Assembly: GCF_016702655.1 (NCBI RefSeq)
Contig: NZ_JADJDO010000003.1
Coordinates: 308,113-372,112, forward strand
Direction of reading: 5' to 3'
DNA from: Ideonella sp.
Lineage (GTDB): Bacteria > Pseudomonadota > Gammaproteobacteria > Burkholderiales > Burkholderiaceae_C
Length of the DNA stretch: 64,000 bases
Shown here piece by piece: positions 56,027 to 64,000 of the stretch (the first letter of the stretch is position 1; the number at the start of each line of letters is the position of its first letter). The translations under genes and the position numbers were made by a program. The notes beneath the pieces are model-generated. The model did no database searches. It saw nothing but the letters and a program-made list of their open reading frames with translations, and was not told the origin of the DNA.

Positions 56027-56904
56027 AGACGACGACGATCGAATCAAGGACGATGAACGGGTACGGGACGAACCGCAGCTTCGTGCGCGGCCGGCGCCTG
56101 CTGCTTGCGCTGGCGCTCGCGGCGGCCGGCGCCGCGCCGGCGGCGTGGGCGCAGGACAAAGCCATCGTCATGGCCTCGACGACGAGCACCGAGCAATCGG
56201 GCCTGTTCGGCCACGTGCTGCCCGAGTTCAAGAAGGCGAGCGGCATCGACGTGCGGGTCGTCGCGCTGGGCACCGGTCAGGCGCTGGACATGGGCCGCCG
56301 CGGTGATGCGGACATCGTCTTCGTGCACGACCAGGCGGCCGAGGAGAAGTTCGTTGCCGAAGGCTTCGGCATCGCGCGCAATCCGGTCATGTACAACGAC
56401 TTCGTCATCGTCGGCCCGAAGTCCGACCCCGCGGGCGTCAAGGGCAAGGACGTCGTCGAGGCGCTCAAGAAGCTCGCCGCTTCGAAGGATGCCTTCGTCT
56501 CGCGCGGCGACAAGAGCGGCACCCACGCCGCCGAACTGCGCTACTGGAAGGCCGCCGGCGTCGACGCCCCGGCCGGCAAGGTGGCCGGCTACAAGGAGTG
56601 CGGCTGCGGCATGGGGCCGGCGCTCAACATCGCCTCGTCGACCAACGCCTACGCGCTGACCGATCGCGGCACCTGGCTGTCGTTCAAGAACCGCGGCGAC
56701 CTCGCGGTGCTCGTCGAGGGCGACAGGCGCCTCTTCAACCAGTACGGCGTGATCGTCGTCAACCCGGCCAAGCACCCGCACGTCAAGAAGGACCTGGCGC
56801 AGGCGTTCGCCGACTGGATCGTCTCGCCGGCGGGGCAGGCGTCGATCGCGGGCTACAAGGTCGGCGGCGAGCAGCTCTTCTTCCCCAATGCGACGCAGAA
56901 GTAG
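56023..56904 (+). CDS. tupA: tungstate ABC transporter substrate-binding protein
   Basis: This 293-residue periplasmic protein has a signal peptide (Arg-rich n-region, cleavage likely after A43, AWA|QDK). The mature start IVMASTTSTEQSGLF carries the Ser/Thr oxyanion-binding motif of the TupA group, and RGDKSGTHAAELRYW is the second conserved segment. AGGAG precedes the ATG. TupA binds tungstate far more tightly than molybdate in characterised cases. Confidence 0.92.
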   Translation: MKTTTIESRTMNGYGTNRSFVRGRRLLLALALAAAGAAPAAWAQDKAIVMASTTSTEQSGLFGHVLPEFKKASGIDVRVVALGTGQALDMGRRGDADIVFVHDQAAEEKFVAEGFGIARNPVMYNDFVIVGPKSDPAGVKGKDVVEALKKLAASKDAFVSRGDKSGTHAAELRYWKAAGVDAPAGKVAGYKECGCGMGPALNIASSTNAYALTDRGTWLSFKNRGDLAVLVEGDRRLFNQYGVIVVNPAKHPHVKKDLAQAFADWIVSPAGQASIAGYKVGGEQLFFPNATQK

Positions 56905-56908
56905 CGCG

Positions 56909-57721
56909 ATGCGGTTCCTGTCCACGCTCGGTGCCGGCGCGATGACGCTCGCGGTGGCCCTCGACCCCGCCGCGGCGGCCGAGAAGCAGGAGGTGATCGT
57001 CTTCGCCGCGGGCAGCCTGCGCGGTGCGTTGACCGAGGTCGCGACGGCTTGGCAGGCGGTAGCGCCGCAGGCGAGCGTGGCATTCACGTTCGGCGCGTCG
57101 GGGCTGCTCAAGGATCGCCTTGCCGGCGGCGAGCGCGCCGATGTCTTCGCGTCGGCCAACATGGAGCATCCGCAGGCGCTCGCGGCCGCCGGTCGCGCGG
57201 GCGCGCCGCGGCCGTTCGCGCGCAATCAGCTGTGCGCGCTCGTCGCGCCGGGCATCGACGCGTCACCGCAGACTCTCGTGGGTCGCCTCCTCGACGCCAA
57301 GGTGCGCGTCGGCACGTCGACGCCCAAGGCCGATCCGTCGGGCGACTATGCGTGGATGATGTTCGAGCGTATCGAGCAGTCCGGCCGCAGCGGCGCCTTT
57401 GCCACGCTGAGCGGCAAGGCGCTGCAACTCACCGGCGGCCCCAACTCGCCCGCGCCACCGGCGGGCCGCAGCGTCTATGGCGCCGTGATGGCGGCCGGGC
57501 AGGCCGACATCTTCATCACCTACTGCACCGGCGCGGTGGTCGCGGCGCGCGAGGTGCCATCGCTGCGCGTCGTCGAGGTGCCTCCGGAAGTCAACGTCAG
57601 CGCGACCTACGGCGTCGTGCCGATGATGGGCGGCGCGGCAGGGGGCGCTGCCTTCGTCGACTTCCTGCTCTCGCCGGCCGGGCAGGCCGTGCTCGCCCGG
57701 CACGGCTTCGCGCCGCCTTGA
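56909..57721 (+). CDS. modA: ModA-type molybdate/tungstate-binding protein
   Basis: The 270-residue protein has a signal peptide (cleavage likely after A24) and the ModA pattern VIVFAAGSLRGALTEVA and TFGASGLLKDRLAGGERADVFASAN. The gene begins 4 bp after the tupA stop. No modB or modC follows, so it may feed the Tup permease, or act with a permease encoded elsewhere. Confidence 0.88.
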   Translation: MRFLSTLGAGAMTLAVALDPAAAAEKQEVIVFAAGSLRGALTEVATAWQAVAPQASVAFTFGASGLLKDRLAGGERADVFASANMEHPQALAAAGRAGAPRPFARNQLCALVAPGIDASPQTLVGRLLDAKVRVGTSTPKADPSGDYAWMMFERIEQSGRSGAFATLSGKALQLTGGPNSPAPPAGRSVYGAVMAAGQADIFITYCTGAVVAAREVPSLRVVEVPPEVNVSATYGVVPMMGGAAGGAAFVDFLLSPAGQAVLARHGFAPP

Positions 57722-57848
57722 GCAGCGCGCGCAATGCACGACAGTTCATAAGGGAAGGTCTGCGCTTTGCAGCCTGCAGCCGACCTCGAAGAATCGGCAG
57801 CCTGCCTGCGCGCGAAGGGTGCGGCGGGCCATCCTCGAGGAGACCACG

Positions 57849-58328
<480 letters not shown>

Positions 58329-58338
58329 GGAGCCGGAC

Positions 58339-60698
58339 ATGAGCGATCTCTCCAACTCGCCCATCGGCAAGCCGCTCGAGCGGCGCGAGGACTTGCGCTT
58401 CCTGACCGGGGCCGGCCAGTACACCGACGACGTGGCGCTGCCCGGACAGACCTACGGCGTCTTCCTGCGCTCGCCCTACGCGCACGCGCGCATCAAGTCG
58501 ATCGACACCGCCAAGGCCGCGGCGGCGCCCGGCGTGGTGCGCATCTTCGTCGGCGCCGACCTCGCCGAGGCCAAGGTCGGTGGGCTGCCGTGCGGCTGGC
58601 TGATCCACAGCAAGGACGGCTCGCCGATGAAGGAGCCGCCGCACCCGGTGCTGGCGCAGGGCAAGGTGCGCCACGTCGGCGACCAGGTCGCATTGGTCGT
58701 TGCCGAGACCGCGAACCAGGCCAAGGACGCCTGCGAGCTGATCGTCGTCGACTACGAGGAGCTGGCGCCGGTGATCGACATCACGCGCGTCGAGTCGGCC
58801 GGTTCCGCGGTCCACGACGAGGTGCCCGACAACGTCTGCTACGACTGGGGGCATGGCAGCCAGGAGGCGGTCGACGCGGCCTTCGCCAAGGCGGCGAGCG
58901 TGAGCACGCTCGAGTTCGTCAACAACCGGCTCATCCCGAACGCGATGGAGCCGCGTGCCGCCAACGCCAGCTACAACCCGGCACGACGACAGCTACACGC
59001 TGTACGTCGCGAACCAGAACCCGCACGTCGAGCGCCTGCTGATGTGCGCCTTCGTGCTCGGCCTGCCCGGAGTCCAAGGTGCGCGTGATCGCGCCCGACG
59101 TGGGCGGCGGCTTCGGCTCGAAGATCTTCCTCTATCCCGAGGAGACGGCGCTCGTCTGGGCGAGCAAGCGCGTCGGGCGGCCGATCAAGTGGACCGCCGA
59201 GCGCAGCGAGTCCTTCCTCACCGACGCCCATGGCCGCGACCATGCGACGCGTGTGGAACTGGCGCTGGACGGCAAGGGCAACTTCCTCGCGCTGCGCGTG
59301 AAGACGATCGCCAACATGGGCGCGTACCTCTCGACCTTCGCCTCGAGCGTGCCGACCATCCTGTACGCCACGCTGCTGGCCGGCCAGTACAAGACGCCGG
59401 CGATCTACTGCGAGGTGAAGGCGGTGTTCACCAACACCGCGCCGGTCGACGCCTACCGCGGCGCCGGGCGCCCCGAGGCCACCTACGTGGTCGAGCGCAT
59501 CGTCGAGCAGGCCGCGCGCGACCTGAAGATGGATCCGGCCGCGCTGCGGAGGCAGAACTTCATCACCGAGTTCCCCTACGCGACGCCGGTCGGCCTGACC
59601 TACGACACCGGCGACTACGCGGCCCACCTGGACAAGGTGCTTCAGCGCGCCGACGTCGCCGGCTTCCCGGCGCGCAAGGCCGCGTCGGCGGCGAAGGGCA
59701 AGCTGCGCGGGCTGGGCTACAGCTGCTACATCGAGGCCTGCGGCCTCGCGCCGAGCAACATCGCCGGCGCACTCGGCGCGCGCGCGGGCCTGTTCGAGGC
59801 CGGCGAGGTGCGCGTGCACCCGACCGGTACGGTGACCGTCTTCACCGGCTCGCACAGCCACGGTCAGGGCCATGAAACCACCTTTGCCCAGGTCGTGGCG
59901 GCCAAGCTCGGCATTCCCGTCGAGGCGGTCGAGATCGTCCACGGCGACACCGGCCGCGTGCCGTTCGGCATGGGCACCTACGGCAGCCGGTCGCTCTCGG
60001 TGGGCGGCACGGCGATCGTCAAGGCGGTGGACAAGATCATCGCCAAGGGCAAGAAGATCGCCGCCCACCTGCTGGAAGCGGCCGACACGGACATCGAGTT
60101 CGAGAATGGCGAGTTCAGCGTCAAGGGCACCGACAAGAAGGTGCCGTTCGGCTCGGTGGCGCTCACCGCCTACGTGCCGCACAACTACCCGCTGGACAAG
60201 CTCGAGCCGGGCCTGAACGAGAACGCGTTCTACGACCCGACCAACTTCACCTATCCTGCGGGCAGCTACGTGTGCGAGGTCGAGGTCGACCCCGAGACCG
60301 GCAGGACGCGCGTCGAGCGCTTCACCGCGGTGGACGACTTCGGCAACATCGTCAATCCGATGATCGTCTCGGGCCAGGTCCACGGCGGCATCGCGCAAGG
60401 CCTCGGGCAGGCGATGCTCGAAGGCTGCGTCTACGATCCGGGCCCGGGCCAGCTGCTCACCGGCTCGTACATGGACTACACGATGCCGCGCGCCGGCGAC
60501 CTGCCGTCCTTCAACGTGTCGACGTCGAACACGCCGTGCCCGCACAATCCGCTCGGCGTCAAGGGCTGCGGCGAGGCGGGCGCGATCGGCTCGCCGGCGG
60601 CGTTCATGAACGCATTGACCGACGCGCTCGGCGTGCGCGACCTCGCGATGCCGGCCACCGCCGAACGCGTCTGGCGCGCCGCCAACGCAACCGCCTGA
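58339..60698 (+). CDS. coxL: molybdenum-binding large subunit, form II CO dehydrogenase-like (frame broken twice)
   Basis: The N-terminal third (GKPLERREDLRFLTGAGQYTDD at the start in two blocks) and the rest match the large subunit of the xanthine oxidase family. Family text changes frame near 58978-58983 (two bases missing) and near 59067-59071 (one extra base); corrected length is 786 residues. The active-site loop is AYRGAGR at 59451-59471, which marks form II (OMP-type), not the AYxCSFR of proven CO dehydrogenase form I. The catalytic Glu segment KGCGEAGAIGSP is present. The true substrate is unknown. Confidence 0.88.
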
Positions 60699-60714
60699 TC
60701 CAGGGGAGCACTGC

Positions 60715-61510
60715 ATGTACACCTTCGACTATCAACGCCCCGCGACCAGCGCCGCCGCGGCTGCCGCGCTGCAGGGCGATGCGCGCTACCTGGCCGGCGG
60801 CCAGAGCCTGGTGCAGGCGATGAAGCTGCGCCTCTCGTCCAGCGAACGCCTCGTCGACCTCGGCGGCGTGGCCGAGCTCAAGGGCATCAAGGTCGACGCT
60901 GGCAAGGTCGTCGTCGGCGCGATGACGACGCATGCCGCCGTCGCCAACTCGGCCGACGTGCGCAAGGCGCTGCCCGCGCTGGCCGAACTTCGCCGGCGGC
61001 ATCGGCGACCCGATGGTGCGCAACATGGGCACGCTCGGCGGCTCGATCGCCAACGCCGACCCGGCGGCCGACTATCCGGGCCGGTGCTCGGGCTCGGCGC
61101 GACGGTGCAGACGAACCAGCGCACGATCGCCGCCGACGACTTCTTCACCGGCCTGTACGAGACGGCGCTCGAGCCGGGCGAACTGATCGTCTCGGTCAGC
61201 TTCCCCGTCGCCGCCAAGGCGGCCTACGTCAAGTTCAAGCAGCCGGCGTCGCGCTTCGCGCTGGTCGGCGTGTTCGTGAGCCAGGGCGCGGGCGGCGTGC
61301 GCGTCGCGGTGACGGGTGCCCAGGCGAGCGTGTTTCGGGCGACTGCCATCGAGCAGGCGCTGGCCGCGAGCTTCACGCCGGAAGCCGCGGCGCGGTGAAG
61401 ATCCTCGCCGCCGGCATCACACGGCGACCTGCACGGTGCGGCCGGAGTACCGCGCGGCCACGCTCAGCGTGATGGCGGCGCGCGCCGTCGCCGCGGCGAA
61501 CGCGCGCTGA
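60715..61510 (+). CDS. coxM: FAD-binding medium subunit, CO dehydrogenase-like (several frame breaks)
   Basis: The start MYTFDYQRPATSAAAAAALQ, LAGGQSLVQAMKLRL and, in a shifted frame, GTLGGSIANADPAADYP identify the FAD subunit. One extra base near 60987-60992 and one missing near 61078-61086 cancel, so a naive translation hides the garbled FAD-binding stretch between them. Further indels near 61388-61394, 61425-61432 and 61440-61447 move the family C-terminus (EYRAATLSVMAARAVAAA) to another frame that stops at 61510. Corrected length is about 263 residues, normal for CoxM. Confidence 0.8.
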
Positions 61511-61548
61511 GCGCAACGGGCGCGGCTTGACGCAGGGCGCACTGAAGC

Positions 61549-62451
61549 CCGGACTCGGTCGACGCAGTCATCGCGCTGCTCGCCGCCGAGAACTATGTCT
61601 GCGACCGGCGGCTCGCGACGGCGCTGTTCCTCAGCTTGAAGCTGCAGCGGCCGCTCTTCCTCGAGGGCGAGCCGGGCGTCGGCAAGACCGAACTCGCCAA
61701 GACGCTGGCCGCGTGCCTGGGCACGCTGCTGCTGCGCGTGCAGTGCTACGAGGGGCTCGACATCGCGCAGACGGCCTACGAATGGAACGTCTCGCGCCAG
61801 ATGATCGAGATCCGCCTGGCCGAGGCGGCGCACGCGATCGGCGGGCAGGCCGACCGCGAGCGCCTGGCCCACAGCCTGAATTCGCGGTGGATGCTGATCG
61901 AACGGCGCTGCTGCAGGCGCTGACGCAGCCGCGCCCGCCGGTGCTGCTGATCGACGAGCTCGACCGCGCCGACGAGCCCTTCGACGCCTTTCTGCTCGAG
62001 GTGCTGGCCGAGAACCAGATCACGATTCCCGAGCTCGGCGCCGTCAAGGCGGGCGCGCCGCCGGTGACGATCATCACGAGCAACCGCACGCGCGAGATCC
62101 ACGACGCGCTCAAGCGCCGTTGCCTGTACCACTGGGTCGAGTTCCCGAACGTCGAGCGCGAGCTCGAGATCGTGCGCCTGAAGGCGCCGGGCGCGTCAGA
62201 GCGGCTGTCGATCCAGGTCGTCGAGTTCGTGCACCGCATGCGCACGCTGGACCTGTTCAAGCTGCCCGGCGTCGCCGAGACGATCGACTGGACCAACGCG
62301 CTGATGGCGCTCAACGCGATCCGCCTCGACCCGGAGACGGTCAGCGACACGCTCGGCGTGCTCCTGAAATACCAGGACGACATCGTGCGCATGCAGAACG
62401 GCGACACCGCGAAGCTGCTCGACGAACTGCGCGCGCGCGATCCTCGAGTGA
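61549..62451 (+). CDS. coxD: MoxR-type AAA+ ATPase CoxD (frame broken)
   Basis: The N-terminal half, from SVDAVIALLAAENYV through the Walker A GEPGVGKTELAKTLAA to RWMLIER, is in one frame; from ALLQALTQPRPP onward, with Walker B PVLLIDELDRADE, it is in another, after a base lost near 61903-61908. No start codon is found in the first frame, so the 5' end is also damaged. No stop is seen before the repeat at 62458. CoxD assembles the CuSMoO2 cluster in true CO dehydrogenases; in form II clusters its job is less clear. Ends are approximate. Confidence 0.75.
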
Positions 62452-62457
62452 TGACGA

Positions 62458-62519
62458 CCCCAAGCTCACTGCGCCGCGCCCCCGAGGGGCGCGTCAGTCG
62501 GCTTGGGGCGGCCCGGCGC
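62458..62519 (+). repeat. interspersed GC-rich repeat, copy 4
   Basis: The element begins CCCCAAGCTCACTGCG, has the centre CCCCCGAGGGG and ends CTTGGGGCGGCCCGG, like copy 2 at 52842. It lies between coxD and coxE and is open in the frame that links them. Confidence 0.75.
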
Positions 62520-62537
62520 TCGCCTGACGAGACGCGA

Positions 62538-63725
62538 GTGATCGCCGAGAACATCGTCCACTTCGCCCGCGTGCTGCGCAGCGCGGGGCTGACGGTCGGG
62601 CCGGATCGCGTGCTCGCGGCGATGGCCGCCGTCGAGGCGGTTGGGCTAGCGCGGCGCGAGGATGTCCGCGCGGCGCTCTCGGCGGTGATGCTCGACCGGC
62701 ACGAACAGGCGGGGTGTTCGACCGGCCTTCGATGCCTCTGGCGCGACCCGAAGCGCTCGAGCAGTTGATGTTCCTGCTCCTGCCCAAGATCAGCGGCTGC
62801 GGCGACAGCGGCCAATCCGCCGCGCGCGAACCGGGCTGGCCGAGCGCGCTGACCGCGCCGCGCCCGCCTGCGCCGCCGAACCCGGCCAACGAGACCACGA
62901 AGGAAGAACTCCAGTTCGACGCCACCTTCACCTTCTCCGACCGCGAGCGCCTCGCGCAGGCCGACTTCGAGACCATGCCGGCCGCCGAGTTCGACCTCGC
63001 GAAGAAGCTCGCCGAGCAGCTGCCGCTGCCGGTGCAGCCGGTGCGCCGGCGCCGGCACGAGGCGGTCGCCGTGCGGCGCCACGGCAGCCGGCTCGACCTG
63101 CGCGCCACGCTGCAGCGCATGGCGCGCCAGCCGCACACGCTGCTGCCGGCCTACACGCATCCGCGCAGCGAGACGCCGACGCTCGGGGTGCTGCTCGACA
63201 TCCCGGTTCGATGGACCGCTACTGCGGCTGTTCCTGCACTATGTGCACGGCCTGACGCGGCGTTACCTGAAGGTCCACACGCTGACCTTCGGCACCCGCC
63301 TGACCAACATCACCCATTGCCTGCGCAACCGCGACAGGCCGGCGTCGCGCTGCGCCTGGCCGACGAGCAGTGCACGACTGGAAGGGCGGCACGCGCATCG
63401 GCGCGTGCCTGGACGAGTTCAACCACCGCTGGGCGCGCGCCTGCTCGGCGCCAACGCCGCGCTGCTGCTCGTCACCGACGGACTGGACCGCGACGACGCG
63501 GGCGAACTCTCGCGCGCCGCCGCGCAGCTGCGCCGGCTCGCGCACCAGATCGTCTGGCTCAACCCGCTGTTGCGCTACGACGGCTTCGAGGCGCGCGCGG
63601 CGGGCGTGCGCGCGCTGCTGCCGCGCGTCGACCGCTTCCTGCCCGTGCACAACCTGGCCAGCCTGGCCGACCTCGGCCGCGCGCTGCGCGGCGCCGCCGC
63701 GCCGAGGGAACCGCTCCCGACCTGA
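62538..63725 (+). CDS. coxE: VWA-domain protein CoxE (multiple frame breaks)
   Basis: A GTG at 62538 opens text typical of CoxE (VIAENIVHFARVLRSAGLTV, then VEAVGLARREDVRAALSAVM). Family text then changes frame several times: four single-base losses near 62714-62760, two near 63203-63225 and more near 63330-63440. Recognisable pieces include LQRMARQPHTLLPAYT, the MIDAS-like LLDI and GSMDRY halves, VHTLTFGTRLTNITHCL, LLGANAALLLVTDGLDRDD and a stop at 63725. It is thought to work with CoxD in maturation. Confidence 0.75.
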
Positions 63726-63732
63726 ACGCGAC

Positions 63733-64000
63733 ATGGAACTCAACGGCGAACGCCTCATCCCCGCTCCGGTGGACACGACCTGGGCCGCACTCAACGACCC
63801 CGAGACGCTGGCGGCCTGCATCACCGGCTGCGAGTCTCTCGAGCGCAATGGCGACGGCGGCTTCGTCGCGCTCGTCGCGGTGCGCGTCGGGCCGGTGTCG
63901 GCGAAGTTCAAGGGCACGCTCAGGCTGAGCAACGTCCAGGCACCGAGGAGCTACACGATCCACTTCGACGGGCAGGGCGGCGTGGCCGGCTTCGGCAAGG
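63733..64000 (+). CDS. coxG: CoxG-type SRPBCC protein, 5' part (cut by window edge)
   Basis: From the ATG the frame is open to the window end (89 codons). The text MELNGERLIPAPVDTTWAAL and PETLAACITGCESLERNGDG matches CoxG, a polyketide-cyclase-like (SRPBCC) protein thought to anchor the enzyme to the membrane. It starts 7 bp after the coxE stop. Confidence 0.85.
   Translation, partial: MELNGERLIPAPVDTTWAALNDPETLAACITGCESLERNGDGGFVALVAVRVGPVSAKFKGTLRLSNVQAPRSYTIHFDGQGGVAGFGK

Overview
The window is very GC-rich, gene-dense bacterial chromosome. Gene content and order (trxB / ftsK-lolA-rarA, rpsP-rimM-trmD-rplS, hda-HAD-pcnB-folK, argD-argF with rpsT-murJ, SirB1-type protein, DUF3579, CobD/CbiB-family protein) point to a betaproteobacterium of the order Burkholderiales, probably near Rubrivivax, Leptothrix, Ideonella or Methylibium. 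This placement is inferred from gene content; no 16S gene is present. No rRNA, tRNA, CRISPR array, insertion sequence or prophage was recognised.

Layout. 0-2.7 kb (minus strand): tryptophan catabolism (kynB and the first codons of kynU) with a class III cyclase/TolB-like/TPR gene between them. 2.8-9 kb: a small membrane protein, a potassium-channel-like protein with a zinc ribbon, argD-argF, rpsT, murJ. 9-24.5 kb: housekeeping genes (purM, hda, pcnB, folK, DUF47-pit phosphate uptake, the rpsP-rimM-trmD-rplS operon, a CoA-pyrophosphatase-type Nudix enzyme, rsgA, an M48 protease, orn). 24.5-27.2 kb: a DUF2087 gene divergent from a DEAD-box helicase with a leader of about 320 nt. 27.2-34.2 kb: a large DUF748 envelope protein, then MBL hydrolase, GFA, glyoxalase I and ChaC genes (a glutathione theme), then a MocA-like nucleotidyltransferase. 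34.3-44.9 kb: pdxH, msrA, rpmB-rpmG, trxB, a Crp/Fnr regulator, ftsK, lolA, a lipase-like hydrolase facing a wax ester synthase, and rarA.

The most distinctive part is 45-64 kb, read here as a tungsten/molybdenum enzyme island. It holds a branched-chain amino acid type ABC transporter (livHMGF, no binding protein), a predicted operator with repeated GCCTAKG boxes, an AorABC-type aldehyde oxidoreductase (ferredoxin subunit, tungsten subunit, FAD subunit), a MoaD/ThiS-like sulfur carrier and an uncharacterised 99-residue protein. Then come a ModE-HTH/binding-protein fusion regulator, a divergent tungstate transporter (tupBCA), a ModA-type binding protein, and a form II CO-dehydrogenase-like molybdenum hydroxylase cluster (coxS, L, M, D, E, G). 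The logic fits: import the oxyanion, sense it, make the cofactor, and load two metal-pterin enzymes. One possible flow is amino acid uptake, then aldehyde, then acid through AOR.

Caveat. Several genes in the last 15 kb (5' end of aorB, coxL, coxM, coxD, coxE) carry small insertions or deletions that break the frame while family motifs continue in another frame. Their density rises toward the right edge and none were seen in the first 49 kb, so sequencing or assembly error is at least as likely as gene decay.
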